A DNA stretch of 64,000 nucleotides, taken from NCBI RefSeq assembly GCF_021531355.1, contig NZ_JADYTS010000002.1:62001-126000 (forward strand), in the 5' to 3' direction. The notes under the pieces are model-generated. The model did not search any database. It saw only the letters and a program-made list of their open reading frames with translations, and was not told where the DNA came from. Position 1 is the first letter of the stretch; each line of letters opens with the position of its first letter. Below are positions 1 to 9,350 of this stretch, piece by piece. The translations under genes and the position numbers were made by a program. The stretch comes from Leyella stercorea. GTDB lineage: Bacteria; Bacteroidota; Bacteroidia; Bacteroidales; Bacteroidaceae.

Positions 1-11
1 ATTCATTTTAT

Positions 12-695
12 ATGAAATCATTCAAGGTAATGGCAACTCTTCTTATAGCTGTAGACTCCGTCAAAAAGTTGTTATTTTGTTTCTCTGCATTGACACTGTT
101 GTTTGTTGTTGCGTCTTGTTCGAACGAGTCCGATCTTGATGGGTTTTCGCAAGAAAGTAAGGTTCTTTCTCTTGCCAATGCGAAAAAGCTGAAAAACACT
201 GTTGATTCTTTCAATAAAACGTGCTACTCCTACATTTATACCGGGAAGTCAAGGGCTGTTAGTTGTGGCGCATCAGACAGTATCATACTTATTGGCGATG
301 AGAAAGATGTGTTAGAGAAAAATGAAAGAATCCTCTTGGATGCATCTTACAACTTCTTCTCGGAAATCGGCTTGGCAAAAGAAGAAATTATAAGAGAAAT
401 AGGGAATGGAAACGAGGAAGCTGTGGTTTATGCAGGACTTATTGCTATGAGCTCAATTCTCGATAATGATTCTTCCTCAACACGTGCAATTACAGGAAAT
501 GTTTACATTGATTGTGCGCTTTCTGCCATTGGATTGGATTTGGCAACTACTGTTAGGGCTGCTATCGAAAAAGGAGTTTCGAAAAAAATAGCGCTGCAAC
601 TTGTAAAACAAGCAGCCAAAACAACGTTAGGGACTACATGTGGAGTTGCTGTTACTGTTGGATTGTGGGGTCTTTGTGTTGGAGGTATAGGATGA
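12..695 (+). CDS. Putative lipoprotein with hydrophobic C-terminal tail
   Basis: I do not recognise this 227-residue protein as a named family. Residues about 17-36 form a basic then hydrophobic signal ending in the lipobox-like VASC, so it is probably exported and lipid-anchored at Cys36. The middle is polar and helical. The last 65 residues contain a cationic amphipathic helix and end in a glycine-rich hydrophobic stretch with two cysteines (TTCGVAVTVG, LWGLCVGGIG), which resembles the tails of small exported bacteriocin-like peptides; that likeness is only inference. The start is uncertain because the frame is open to the window edge and there is an unusual 16-residue stretch before the signal. 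Its stop overlaps the next gene in an ATGA, so the two are probably translated together. Confidence 0.6.
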   Translation: MKSFKVMATLLIAVDSVKKLLFCFSALTLLFVVASCSNESDLDGFSQESKVLSLANAKKLKNTVDSFNKTCYSYIYTGKSRAVSCGASDSIILIGDEKDVLEKNERILLDASYNFFSEIGLAKEEIIREIGNGNEEAVVYAGLIAMSSILDNDSSSTRAITGNVYIDCALSAIGLDLATTVRAAIEKGVSKKIALQLVKQAAKTTLGTTCGVAVTVGLWGLCVGGIG

Positions 696-904
696 TGTTA
701 TCAGTTTTATTCAAAGCTTTGTTTTTAATGGTTGCTGCCGAACCTGGCATAGCTACGTTCAAGAGCATGGTTCGCTTGTACAGACGATATAAAAACAAAA
801 AAATCTCTAATGTGAAACAAGTTGTTAGGCAAATGGCTATTAGTGGCATTGGCCTTCTCGTTATATTTGCAATTTATGTTTTCATAGTACAAGTTTTCCT
901 GTAG
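692..904 (+). CDS. Small membrane protein coupled to the upstream lipoprotein
   Basis: This 70-residue protein has two hydrophobic segments (about residues 1-16 and 48-68) around a basic linker (RLYRRYKNKK). It starts at an ATG inside the ATGA that ends the upstream gene, with a GGAGG ribosome-binding site 681-685, so translational coupling is likely. No family recognised. Because it directly follows a lipoprotein with a bacteriocin-like tail, an immunity or partner role is possible but not shown. Its stop is immediately followed by group II intron sequence, so nothing further downstream belongs to this operon. Confidence 0.55.
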   Translation: MMLSVLFKALFLMVAAEPGIATFKSMVRLYRRYKNKKISNVKQVVRQMAISGIGLLVIFAIYVFIVQVFL

Positions 905-1203
905 GGTGCTTCTGTCTTTTGAAAGTGGCTTATCCACTCAGTGGATTTGTTTTAAGTGCAGGTGTGAAACAAATCGTGCCGTGAGAAGTCAGCAGACGCC
1001 ATCGTAGTGCAATACGTCGATAAAGTTGCACGAAGGGCAGAACCTAATAATTAAGCGATAGTAATTTAATGGGGGCGTATCTCGAATGGCATCCAAAATA
1101 GGAACTGCCGTATGCCGAACGGCACGTACGGTGGTGTGAGAGGTCGGTAAACATGAAAATAGGAGATAAACATCTATGATTAGTGTTTACCTCCTACTCG
1201 ATT
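905..1203 (+). mobile_element. ORF-less group II intron remnant (3' part)
   Basis: The gap between the small membrane protein and alaS is not empty. Positions 1104-1135 fold as a group II intron domain V: a 9-bp stem (1104-1112 with 1127-1135), a CG bulge at 1125-1126 and an upper stem 1113-1124 with a GAAC loop. It is followed by the conserved GTGTGAGAGG and by a domain VI-like hairpin (GGAG at 1162, CTCC at 1191) and the 3' end CTACTCGAT. Upstream blocks typical of domains II-IV (GAAGTCAGCAGACGCC near 986, GAAGGGCAGAACC near 1032) are also present. The reverse transcriptase gene is missing and only 300 nt remain, too short for a full domain I. The catalytic triad position reads TGC where AGC or CGC is usual, so the element is probably dead. 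Confidence 0.8.
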
Positions 1204-1248
1204 TATGTTCAGCAACGCTCATTGCATTGCTTATTGTTAAAATCCTTA

Positions 1249-3870
1249 TTACAGCTGAGCCAACTCAACTACCTTATCTACTGCTGCTGACAGACCATCC
1301 TTGTCCTTGCCGCCTGCCTGGGCGAAGTGAGGCTGACCGCCGCCGCCGCCCTTGATGAGCTTGGCAGCCTCGCGTACCATCTGTCCGGCGTTGAGCGAGT
1401 GGTCCTTGACGAGATCGTCGCTCATTGCTACGTTCAGCATTGGCTTGTCGTGAGATACTGTGCCGACGACGGCAAGCATGTTCTCGCTTACAGCCTGGCG
1501 CAGCTTGAACATGAGGTCCTTGGCAGCAGATGGTTCCATAGGCAATACGGCGGTGATAACCTTAACACCGTTCACCTCGCGAGCCTTAGCGATGAGTTCG
1601 CTCTTGGTACGCTCTACAGCCTGAGCCTGGAACTGCTCGATGCTCTTCTTCATGGCGTCGTGCTCCTCGATATACTTGCCGATGACAGCCTGCAGGTCCT
1701 TAGCGTTGTTGAAGAGTGCGCGGATGGCCTTCATTCCGTCCTCGATGTTGTACATCAGTTCCTCGCATTCCTTTCCGGTCTTAGCCTCGATACGGCGGAT
1801 GCCGGCAGCAACGCTGCTCTCAGAGATAATCTTGAAGAAACCGATGCGGCCAGTTGACTGTGCGTGGATACCACCGCAGAACTCGCAGCTCGGTCCGAAA
1901 CGCACTACGCGCACCTTGTCGCCATACTTCTCGCCGAAGAGGGCGATGGCACCCAGCTTCTTAGCCTCCTCGAATGGAGTGTCGCGATGCTCGTCGAGCG
2001 GCAGGTCCTGACGGATGAGGTCGTTGACTACACGCTCTACCTTGCGCAGATCCTCGTCGCTGACCTTAGAGAAGTGAGAGAAGTCGAAACGCAATGTTGT
2101 TGGCGATACGAACGAACCCTTCTGCTCAACATGGTCGCCAAGCACCTGCTTCAAGGCGTAGTCGAGCAAGTGGGTAGCGGTGTGGTTGGCAGCCGAAGCC
2201 TCGCGTGCGTCAACGTCAACGCATGCCATAAAGTCGGCCTCCGGATTCTTAGGTAGAGCCTTAACGATATGGATTGACTGACCATTCTCGCGCTTTGTGT
2301 CGGTGATGTTCACAGTCTCGTTCTCGCTCACGAGAACACCATTGTCGCCTACCTGACCACCCATCTCGCCGTAGAACGGAGTGTTGTCGAGTACCAGCTC
2401 GTAGTATGTATTCTTCTTCTGAGTCACCTTGCGATAGCGCAGGATGTGGCACTCATATTCGGTGAAGTCGTAGCCCACGAACTGCTGCTCGCCCTCGCGC
2501 AGGTTGACCCAGTCGCTATTCTCAACGGCTGCGGCGTTGCGTGCACGGTCTTTCTGCTTCTGCATCTCGGCGTTGAACTCGTCCTCGGCAACGGTGAATC
2601 CGTTCTCACGACAGATGAGCTCGGTGAGGTCGAGCGGGAATCCGTAGGTGTCGAAGAGACGGAAAGCCTGCACGCCGTCGAGCTGTGTCTTGCCCTGCTT
2701 CTTAAGCTCTTCCATTGCCGAAGAGAGAAGGTTGATGCCCTTCTCAAGTGTGCGGAGGAACGAGTCCTCCTCCTCCTTGATGACGTGGAGAATGAGGTCG
2801 TGCTGAGCCTTGAGTTCGGGGAAAGCCTCGCCCATCTCACGGGTCAATACGGGGATGAGTTTATAGATAAATGCCTCCTTCTGTCCGAGGAATGTGTAAG
2901 CATAGCGTACAGCACGGCGAAGGATACGGCGGATTACGTAGCCTGCCTTGGCGTTAGAAGGCAACTGGCCGTCGGCGATAGAGAAAGCTACAGCACGCAA
3001 GTGGTCGGCGCATACACGCATTGCCACGTCGGTCTCCTCGCTTACACCATACTTCAAGCCTGTAATGGCCTCCTCTTCCTTGATGATTGGCTGGAAGATG
3101 TCGGTGTCGTAGTTGGAGTGCTTGTCCTGCATAGCACGAACAAGACGCTCGAAGCCCATACCGGTATCAATAACGTGCATAGGCAGCGGAACGAGCGAGC
3201 CATTGGCTTTGCGCTCATACTGCATGAACACGATGTTCCAAATCTCGATAACCTGTGGGTCGTCCTTGTTTACGAGTTCACGTCCTGGAGTCTTAGCCTT
3301 CTCCTCGGGAGTACGTGAGTCGAGATGAATCTCCGAGCAAGGACCGCAAGGACCTGTGTCGCCCATCTCCCAGAAGTTGTCGTGCTTGTTGCCGTTGATG
3401 ATATGGTCGGCAGGCACGTGCTTAGCCCAATATGATGCAGCCTCGTCGTCGCGCTTCAATCCTTCTTCTTCGCTACCTTCGAACACTGTGACGTAGAGGT
3501 CGGCAGGATTGAGCTTCAACACGTCGACCAGATACTCCCACGCGTAGTCGATGGCACCCTCCTTGAAGTAGTCGCCAAACGACCAGTTGCCGAGCATCTC
3601 GAACATGGTGTGGTGATAAGTGTCGTGTCCAACCTCTTCGAGGTCGTTGTGCTTTCCGCTCACACGGAGGCACTTCTGAGTGTCGGCACGGCGTCGCGGT
3701 TCGGGCTCGCGTGTGCCGAGAATGATGTCCTTCCACTGGTTCATACCTGCGTTAGTGAACATCAACGTTGGGTCATCCTTGATTACCATAGGTGCGCTGG
3801 GCACGATGGTGTGTCCTTTCGACTCGAAGAACTTTTTGAACGAGTCGCGGATTTCGTTAGCTGTCATCAT
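1249..3870 (-). CDS. alaS: Alanyl-tRNA synthetase
   Basis: Charges tRNA-Ala with alanine in the cytoplasm. The 873-residue length and domain order are normal for bacterial AlaRS. A class II catalytic core lies at the N-terminus ([11 protein letters not shown] near residue 43). The editing domain has the zinc-site residues HTATH near 562 and CEFCGGIH near 661. The C-terminal DHHA1 part has a glycine-rich run ending in [11 protein letters not shown] at the start gives two possible ATGs three bases apart; I use the first. Transcription comes from a minus-strand promoter (TTTG at 3950-3947, TACCTTTG at 3926-3919), which overlaps the promoter of the divergent MerR gene. Confidence 0.97.
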   Translation of the reverse strand: MMTANEIRDSFKKFFESKGHTIVPSAPMVIKDDPTLMFTNAGMNQWKDIILGTREPEPRRRADTQKCLRVSGKHNDLEEVGHDTYHHTMFEMLGNWSFGDYFKEGAIDYAWEYLVDVLKLNPADLYVTVFEGSEEEGLKRDDEAASYWAKHVPADHIINGNKHDNFWEMGDTGPCGPCSEIHLDSRTPEEKAKTPGRELVNKDDPQVIEIWNIVFMQYERKANGSLVPLPMHVIDTGMGFERLVRAMQDKHSNYDTDIFQPIIKEEEAITGLKYGVSEETDVAMRVCADHLRAVAFSIADGQLPSNAKAGYVIRRILRRAVRYAYTFLGQKEAFIYKLIPVLTREMGEAFPELKAQHDLILHVIKEEEDSFLRTLEKGINLLSSAMEELKKQGKTQLDGVQAFRLFDTYGFPLDLTELICRENGFTVAEDEFNAEMQKQKDRARNAAAVENSDWVNLREGEQQFVGYDFTEYECHILRYRKVTQKKNTYYELVLDNTPFYGEMGGQVGDNGVLVSENETVNITDTKRENGQSIHIVKALPKNPEADFMACVDVDAREASAANHTATHLLDYALKQVLGDHVEQKGSFVSPTTLRFDFSHFSKVSDEDLRKVERVVNDLIRQDLPLDEHRDTPFEEAKKLGAIALFGEKYGDKVRVVRFGPSCEFCGGIHAQSTGRIGFFKIISESSVAAGIRRIEAKTGKECEELMYNIEDGMKAIRALFNNAKDLQAVIGKYIEEHDAMKKSIEQFQAQAVERTKSELIAKAREVNGVKVITAVLPMEPSAAKDLMFKLRQAVSENMLAVVGTVSHDKPMLNVAMSDDLVKDHSLNAGQMVREAAKLIKGGGGGQPHFAQAGGKDKDGLSAAVDKVVELAQL

Positions 3871-3914
3871 ATTATATAATATTACGTACTTTGTATTAAA
3901 TTCTTCCTAAAACG

Positions 3915-3950
3915 TTTGCAAAGGTACTCTGTTTTGGTTATTTTTGCAAA
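3915..3950. promoter_or_regulatory. Interleaved divergent promoters of alaS and the MerR gene
   Basis: Two Bacteroidetes-type promoters occupy the same 36 bp. On the plus strand TTTG (3915-3918) and TATTTTTG (3939-3946) are 20 bp apart. On the minus strand TTTG (3950-3947) and TACCTTTG (3926-3919) are also 20 bp apart. Each -7 box lies inside the spacer of the other promoter, so RNA polymerase could probably occupy only one at a time. The predicted leaders are short, about 12 nt for the MerR gene and 40 nt for alaS. Confidence 0.65.
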
Positions 3951-3965
3951 TAAATTAAGACTAAT

Positions 3966-4313
3966 ATGGCACTGAATACCAACAAGAATGTGAAATTATA
4001 CTACTCCATAAAGGAGGTGGCAGCAATGTTCGACGTGCGTGAGTCGACGCTGCGCTATTGGGAGACGGAGTTTCCGCATCTCAAACCCAAGACGGTGGGC
4101 CAGAGCGTGCGCCAATACACCGAGAAGGACATTGAGCAGATACGCACCATACACAATCTGGTGAAAGTGCGCGGCTTCAAGCTGGCGGCGGCACGCAAGA
4201 TGCTCAACAAGAACCGCGCCGGTGTGGACAAGAGTTCGGACATACTCGCTACGCTGATTTCGGTGCGCGACGAACTGAAGGAGCTGAAACGACGACTTGA
4301 CTCGCTGGTGTAG
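3966..4313 (+). CDS. MerR-family transcriptional regulator
   Basis: A 115-residue DNA-binding protein with a winged helix-turn-helix of the MerR type: YYSIKEVAAMFDV followed by ESTLRYWE at residues about 12-38, then the second helical wing (YTEKDIEQIRTI). A C-terminal helix (DELKELKRRL) should form the dimer coiled coil. There is no cysteine-containing effector domain, so it is not a metal sensor of the classic kind. Similar short MerR proteins are common single-copy genes in Bacteroidales. It is divergent from alaS with shared promoter DNA, so self-regulation that also affects alaS is plausible but untested. Confidence 0.85.
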   Translation: MALNTNKNVKLYYSIKEVAAMFDVRESTLRYWETEFPHLKPKTVGQSVRQYTEKDIEQIRTIHNLVKVRGFKLAAARKMLNKNRAGVDKSSDILATLISVRDELKELKRRLDSLV

Positions 4314-4465
4314 TCCTTTCTATTTCACCACGAATTGCCCTTTGTCTCACCACGAATTGCCCTAATCACACGAATTTTGGATTGGGGGAATGATTCGTGA
4401 GATTCGTGAAATTCGTGGTGTTAATAAGATTGAGCATCGTGGTGCTAATAAAGTGAGCATCGTGG
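4314..4465. repeat. CACGAATT-type inverted and 24-bp tandem repeats
   Basis: Downstream of the MerR gene CACCACGAATTGCCC occurs twice (from 4326 and 4349) and faces the inverted copy AATTCGTGGTG at 4410-4420, so the transcript can fold back on itself. The right arm continues into tandem copies of TCGTGGTG(T/C)TAATAA at 4413-4436 and 4437-4459 with a third partial copy. There is no coding potential. It may act as a bidirectional terminator or be an inert repeat. Confidence 0.6.
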
Positions 4466-4496
4466 TGAGTTGGAGCAGGCAAATATTGTGATTATG

Positions 4497-4870
4497 GTAA
4501 AAAATTGTTACAAACAAAAAATTGATTCTAGAGATTTCGCGAATCGTTTTTGCGGTGTTTCGCAGTGTCCGAAGCCATGACTTTTTTCATTTATGCCTCC
4601 GTTGCAATGCAACAGGACTACTTTTGGAGTGCAACGGGACAACTTTTGCCGTGCAAATGGAGCTTTAATGGAGGTCAAAAGTAGTCCATTTGCTATAAAA
4701 ACGATTGTTCTTTGGTTCTTAAAAAATGCACACAAACGCTGTTTTAATCGTAATGCGCTGATTATTAACTTGATATCACTGTATGCTCAAAACTCACGAA
4801 TTTCGAGCCAAAGATTTCTTAGTGTGCTCAGCTCGCAGTTTTGAGCGGTTAGAAATGCAAATATTGTATT
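4497..4870 (+). repeat. Dispersed intergenic repeat, copy 1
   Basis: This gene-free stretch shares ordered blocks with 32073-32470 in the same orientation. The shared blocks are a left end around GTTACAAA, a TTTAT/TTTGT...GCAA.GCAA..GGACTAC block, a variable middle made of imperfect palindromic units of about 22 bp, a CTCAAAACTC.CGAATTTCGA block (near 4786) and a right end AAATGCAAATATTGTATTG (4852-4870). No ORF within it has protein-like composition. It ends about 60 bp before the clpP promoter. Confidence 0.65.
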
Positions 4871-4929
4871 GAGGAAAAGTCTCCGGTTGAGATGTTGTCG
4901 CGGTGTTTGAAAATATCTGTGTTAAAAAA

Positions 4930-4959
4930 TTTGGTTATAATATTTTTTTTGTATCTTTG
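4930..4959 (+). promoter_or_regulatory. clpP promoter
   Basis: TTTG at 4930-4933 and TATCTTTG at 4952-4959 are 18 bp apart and match the Bacteroidetes housekeeping consensus. The predicted start is near 4966, which gives an untranslated leader of about 78 nt before the ATG at 5044 and argues against the longer upstream reading frame being translated. Confidence 0.65.
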
Positions 4960-5043
4960 TATAATGTAGGGCAAACGGTTGTGTTCTCTACATTATTTAT
5001 ATATAATACACAGATAGATTCAGATAGAAAAGATAATATTCAT

Positions 5044-5757
5044 ATGAACGACTTCAGAAAATTCGCTACCAGCCGCGGCATGAGCGGCATGGTGCTCGAC
5101 GATGTGATGAGAGCCCAGGCGCAGTATCTCAACCCGTACATTCTTGAGGAACGCCAGTTGAACGTCACTCAGATGGACGTGTTCTCGCGCTTGATGATGG
5201 ACCGCATCATCTTCCTTGGCACCGAGATTAACGACTACACAGCCAACACCCTCACAGCCCAGCTGCTGTATCTCGACTCGGTAGACCCAGGCAAGGACAT
5301 TTCAATCTACATCAACTCACCCGGCGGCAGCGTGACTGCAGGTCTCGGCATATACGACACAATGCAGTTCGTCAGCAGCGACGTGTCGACCATGTGTACC
5401 GGCATGGCTGCCTCGATGGCTGCCGTGCTGCTCGTGGCAGGCAAGGAGGGCAAGCGCTCGGCGCTGAAGCACAGCCGCGTGATGATACACCAGCCGCTGG
5501 GCGGTGTGCAGGGCCAGGCTTCGGACATCGAGATTGAGGCGCGCGAGATACAGAAGTTCAAGAAGGAGCTGTATACCATCATCTCCGACCACTCGCACAC
5601 ACCGTTTGACAAGGTGTGGGCCGACTCCGACCGCAACTACTGGATGACAGCCGAGGAGGCGAAGGAGTATGGCATGATAGACACCGTGCTGATAAGAAAG
5701 CCGTCGCTCACAGGCGTGGACGGAATGGATGTTGCACAAAGCGAAGGAAAGGAGTAA
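5044..5757 (+). CDS. clpP: ATP-dependent Clp protease proteolytic subunit
   Basis: Serine peptidase that forms the double-heptamer chamber working with ClpX. The 237-residue product has the nucleophile motif GMAASMAA (Ser near 123) and the histidine motif VMIHQPLGG (His near 148). The frame is open upstream to 4903, but the promoter and normal family length favour the ATG at 5044. By alignment from memory with E. coli ClpP, the third triad residue (Asp171 there) falls in ADSDRNYWM and is Asn here. clpX follows 12 bp downstream, the usual clpP-clpX operon. The trigger-factor gene, which often precedes clpP, is absent. Confidence 0.95.
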   Translation: MNDFRKFATSRGMSGMVLDDVMRAQAQYLNPYILEERQLNVTQMDVFSRLMMDRIIFLGTEINDYTANTLTAQLLYLDSVDPGKDISIYINSPGGSVTAGLGIYDTMQFVSSDVSTMCTGMAASMAAVLLVAGKEGKRSALKHSRVMIHQPLGGVQGQASDIEIEAREIQKFKKELYTIISDHSHTPFDKVWADSDRNYWMTAEEAKEYGMIDTVLIRKPSLTGVDGMDVAQSEGKE

Positions 5758-5769
5758 AGACGTAGAGCT

Positions 5770-6999
5770 ATGGCGAGAAAAGTATGTAGCTTCTGTGGAA
5801 GAAGTGAGAAGGACGTGAACTTCCTCATAACAGGACTCAACGGATTCATCTGCGACCAGTGTGCGCAGCAAGCATATCAGATAGTGTGCGAGGCAGGCAT
5901 AGGACCGGACGCCAAGGGTAAGCGCAAGTCGCAGTTTGACGTAGCGCTGAGCGATGTGCCAAAGCCGATGGAAATAAAGGAATATCTCGACCAATATATA
6001 ATAGGTCAGGACGAGGCAAAGAAATATCTCTCGGTGGCTGTTTACAACCACTACAAGCGCTTGCAGCAGCCGCAGGACGACAACGGTGTGGAGATAGAGA
6101 AGAGCAACATCATCATGGTGGGCTCTACTGGTACGGGCAAGACTCTTCTGGCTCGCACCATTGCCAAGCTGCTCAAGGTGCCATTCACCATTGTCGACGC
6201 TACGGTGTTCACCGAGGCGGGCTACGTGGGCGAGGACGTGGAGAGTATTCTCTCGCGTCTGCTTCAGGTGGCAGACTATGACGTGGCTGCAGCCGAGCGT
6301 GGCATCGTATTCATCGATGAGATCGACAAGATAGCACGTAAGGCCGACAACCCCAGCATCACGCGCGACGTGAGCGGCGAGGGTGTGCAGCAGGGTCTGC
6401 TCAAGCTGCTTGAGGGAACCATGGTGAACGTGCCGCCAAAGGGTGGACGCAAGCATCCCGACCAGGACTATATCCATGTAGACACGCGCAACATCTTGTT
6501 TATCTGTGGCGGTGCATTCGACGGCATCGAGCGCAAGATAGCACAGCGTATGAACACACACGTGGTGGGATTCAACTCGGTGCAGAACGTGCGCCATCTC
6601 GACAAGGGCAACCTCATGAAGTATATCCTGCCGCAAGACCTCAAGTCGTTCGGTCTGATACCCGAGATTATCGGCCGACTGCCGGTGCTTACCTATCTCA
6701 ATCCGCTTGACCGTGCCGCATTGCGCCGAATACTCGTAGAGCCCAAGAACAGCATCATCAAGCAGTATGAGAAGTTGTTTGAGATGGACGGCATCAAGCT
6801 CCACTTCAACGACGACACTCTGGAGTTTATCGTAGATAAGGGTGTGGAGTACAAGCTCGGAGCACGTGGACTGCGCTCTATCGTGGAGGCCATTGTGATG
6901 GACGCCATGTTTGAGGTGCCATCGAAGAAGGTCGACGAGTTCACCGTGACACTCGACTATGCCAAGAAACAACTTGAAAAGTCAAACTTGAGGAATTAG
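5770..6999 (+). CDS. clpX: ATP-dependent Clp protease ATP-binding subunit ClpX
   Basis: AAA+ unfoldase that recognises substrates and feeds them to ClpP. The N-terminal zinc-binding domain has paired cysteines (CSFC near residue 6, CDQC near 29). It is followed by Walker A (GSTGTGKT near 118), the GYVG pore loop near 153, Walker B (VFIDEIDK near 180) and sensor 2 (GARGLRS near 360). At 409 residues it is a complete ClpX. It is co-transcribed with clpP just upstream. Transcription probably ends in the long inverted repeat directly after the stop. Confidence 0.96.
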   Translation: MARKVCSFCGRSEKDVNFLITGLNGFICDQCAQQAYQIVCEAGIGPDAKGKRKSQFDVALSDVPKPMEIKEYLDQYIIGQDEAKKYLSVAVYNHYKRLQQPQDDNGVEIEKSNIIMVGSTGTGKTLLARTIAKLLKVPFTIVDATVFTEAGYVGEDVESILSRLLQVADYDVAAAERGIVFIDEIDKIARKADNPSITRDVSGEGVQQGLLKLLEGTMVNVPPKGGRKHPDQDYIHVDTRNILFICGGAFDGIERKIAQRMNTHVVGFNSVQNVRHLDKGNLMKYILPQDLKSFGLIPEIIGRLPVLTYLNPLDRAALRRILVEPKNSIIKQYEKLFEMDGIKLHFNDDTLEFIVDKGVEYKLGARGLRSIVEAIVMDAMFEVPSKKVDEFTVTLDYAKKQLEKSNLRN

Positions 7000-7153
7000 G
7001 AATTAGGAGTTAGGAATTAGGAGTTAGGATTTTGGAGTTATGAATTAGGAATTGATTTTGACTCTTTTATCCTTAATTTATAATTCCTAATTCATAACTC
7101 CAAATTGCCAAAGGCAATCAATTCCTAACTCCTAATTCCTAACTCCTAATTCA
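6991..7153. repeat. Long imperfect inverted repeat after clpX
   Basis: The left arm (about 6991-7050) is built of GAATTAGGAGTTAGG-like units in tandem. The right arm (about 7084-7153) is its reverse complement (CCTAACTCCTAATTCC units). Transcribed from either side it would form a long hairpin, so it probably separates clpX from recQ. The left arm begins within the last codons of clpX. Confidence 0.75.
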
Positions 7154-7169
7154 TACAAATATTACTACT

Positions 7170-9347
7170 ATGACTGGGATAATTAACCTCAATGAACAAC
7201 TGAAACACTACTTCGGGTTCGACTCGTTTAAGGGCGAACAAGAAGCCATCATAAGCAATCTTCTTGAAGGCAACGACACCTTTGTGCTCATGCCTACGGG
7301 AGGTGGCAAAAGCCTGTGCTACCAGTTGCCGTCGCTCATTATGGACGGCACCGCCATAGTCGTGTCGCCGCTCATCGCGCTGATGAAGAATCAGGTGGAT
7401 GTAATCAACGGGCTGAGCGAGGAATCGGGCGTGGCTCATTATCTCAATTCGTCGCTCAACAAGGCGGCTATCAATCAGGTACGCAGCGACATCTATGCCG
7501 GACGCACCAAGCTGTTGTATGTGGCTCCAGAGTCGCTCAACAAGGAGGATAACCTCGAATTCTTCCGCTCGTTCAAGATTTCGTTCTATGCAGTCGACGA
7601 GGCACATTGTATATCGGAGTGGGGTCACGACTTCCGTCCGGAATACCGCAACATACGCCCTACGATACAGAAGATTGGCAACGCTCCAGTCATAGCACTC
7701 ACTGCTACTGCCACCGACAAGGTGCGCATGGACATCAAGAAGAGTCTCGGCATAAGCGAGGCACGTGAGTTCCGCTCGTCATTCAATCGCCCCAACTTAT
7801 ATTATGAGGTACGCCAGAAGAGCAAGGACATCGACCGACAGATAATAAAATTCATCAAACAACACGCGGGCAAGAGCGGTATTGTATACTGCATCTCGCG
7901 CAAGAAGGTGGAGGATCTGGCGGCTGTGCTTAAGGCCAACGACATAAAGGCGGCACCTTATCACGCTGGTCTCGACTCGGCCACACGCTCGCAGACACAG
8001 GACGACTTCCTCATGGAGCGCAACGACGTGATTGTAGCCACCATAGCCTTCGGCATGGGCATCGACAAGCCCGACGTACGATTTGTAATCCACTACGACA
8101 TACCCAAGAGTCTGGAAGGATACTATCAGGAGACCGGACGCGCCGGACGTGACGGAGGAGAGGGCATCTGCCTCGCTTTCTACTCGCATAAGGACCTGCA
8201 GAAACTCGAGAAGTTCATGGAGGGTAAGCCTGTGGCAGAGCAGGACATAGGCCGGCAGCTGCTTCAGGAGACGGCTGCCTATGCCGAGTCGTCGGTGTGC
8301 CGCCGCAAGCTGTTGCTGCACTACTTTGGCGAGGAATATCCCAAGGCCAACTGTGGCAACTGCGACAACTGTCTGCATCCGAAGGTTCAGCGCGATGGTA
8401 AGGAGGCGCTACTCATAGTGCTGCGCTCGCTGCTTGCCCTGAAGGAGGGATTCCGCCAGGACTATGTTATCGACTTCATCAAGGGTCGCGCTACCGACGA
8501 CGTCGTGTCGCATCATCACGACCAGCTCGAGGAGTTTGGCGCTGGTGAGGACATGCCTGCCAAGACATGGAACCCTGTGATACGTCAGGGCATGATAGCT
8601 GGATATATACATAAGGACATCGAAAGTTATGGACTGCTCAAGGTGACGGCGGCAGGCAAGCGCTATGTGCGCAATCCGCAACCGTTCACATACGTAGAAG
8701 ACACCGACTTCACCGACAACGCCGACGAGGAGACAGACGACCATGGAGCTGCCGCACTCGATCCTACGCTCTACAGCATGCTGCAAGACCTGCGTCGCAA
8801 GATGGCACGCAAGCTGTCGCTGCCGGGCTACGTCATCTTCCAGGACATCTCGCTCGAACAGATGGCCACGATGTACCCCGTATCTATCGAGGAGCTCCGC
8901 AATATCCAGGGTGTAGGTCAGGGCAAGGCGAAGCGCTACGGCAAGGAGTTTTGCGAACTAATCCGCCAGTATTGTTCGGACAACGAGATTGAGCGTCCAG
9001 AGGAGATGTTCGTGCGCACTGTTGCCAAGGACTCGATGAAGAAGATTAAGATAATCCATTATCTCGACCGTCGCATGCCGCTCGACGACATCGCCTCGGC
9101 ATTGAACCTGGAGTTCAGCGACCTTCTCGACGACCTTGATGCCATCGTCTACAGTGGCACCAAGGTGAACATCGACTACTTCCTTGAGGATGTGATGGAC
9201 GACGACCAAATAGACGACATCTACGAGTATTTCCGTGAGTCGGACACTGACAGTATAAAAGTGGCTGTGGAAGAGCTCGGTGGCGACTACGAAGAGAATG
9301 AAATCCGATTAGTAAGAATAAAGTTTATGTCGGAGCAGGGAAATTGA
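7170..9347 (+). CDS. recQ: ATP-dependent DNA helicase RecQ
   Basis: 3'-5' DNA helicase for recombination and repair. It has Walker A (TGGGKSLCYQLP near residue 44), the DEAH box (VDEAHCISEWGHDF near 142), motif VI (QETGRAGRDG near 316), the RQC zinc site (CGNCDNC near 396), an HRDC domain (about 530-610), and a C-terminal helix-turn-helix extension of about 80 residues with acidic patches. The 725-residue length is typical for the long Bacteroidales form. It stands alone between two inverted-repeat gaps, so it is probably a single transcription unit. Confidence 0.96.
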   Translation: MTGIINLNEQLKHYFGFDSFKGEQEAIISNLLEGNDTFVLMPTGGGKSLCYQLPSLIMDGTAIVVSPLIALMKNQVDVINGLSEESGVAHYLNSSLNKAAINQVRSDIYAGRTKLLYVAPESLNKEDNLEFFRSFKISFYAVDEAHCISEWGHDFRPEYRNIRPTIQKIGNAPVIALTATATDKVRMDIKKSLGISEAREFRSSFNRPNLYYEVRQKSKDIDRQIIKFIKQHAGKSGIVYCISRKKVEDLAAVLKANDIKAAPYHAGLDSATRSQTQDDFLMERNDVIVATIAFGMGIDKPDVRFVIHYDIPKSLEGYYQETGRAGRDGGEGICLAFYSHKDLQKLEKFMEGKPVAEQDIGRQLLQETAAYAESSVCRRKLLLHYFGEEYPKANCGNCDNCLHPKVQRDGKEALLIVLRSLLALKEGFRQDYVIDFIKGRATDDVVSHHHDQLEEFGAGEDMPAKTWNPVIRQGMIAGYIHKDIESYGLLKVTAAGKRYVRNPQPFTYVEDTDFTDNADEETDDHGAAALDPTLYSMLQDLRRKMARKLSLPGYVIFQDISLEQMATMYPVSIEELRNIQGVGQGKAKRYGKEFCELIRQYCSDNEIERPEEMFVRTVAKDSMKKIKIIHYLDRRMPLDDIASALNLEFSDLLDDLDAIVYSGTKVNIDYFLEDVMDDDQIDDIYEYFRESDTDSIKVAVEELGGDYEENEIRLVRIKFMSEQGN

Positions 9348-9350
9348 TGG

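Noticed and set aside
4413..4459. Short direct repeats considered as a CRISPR array
   Set aside because: Only two and a half units, contiguous without spacers, and no cas genes nearby.
5317..6972. 551-codon minus-strand ORF opposite clpP/clpX
   Set aside because: It is antisense to two certain genes, rich in His/Leu/Val runs typical of shadow frames in this codon usage, and has no motif.
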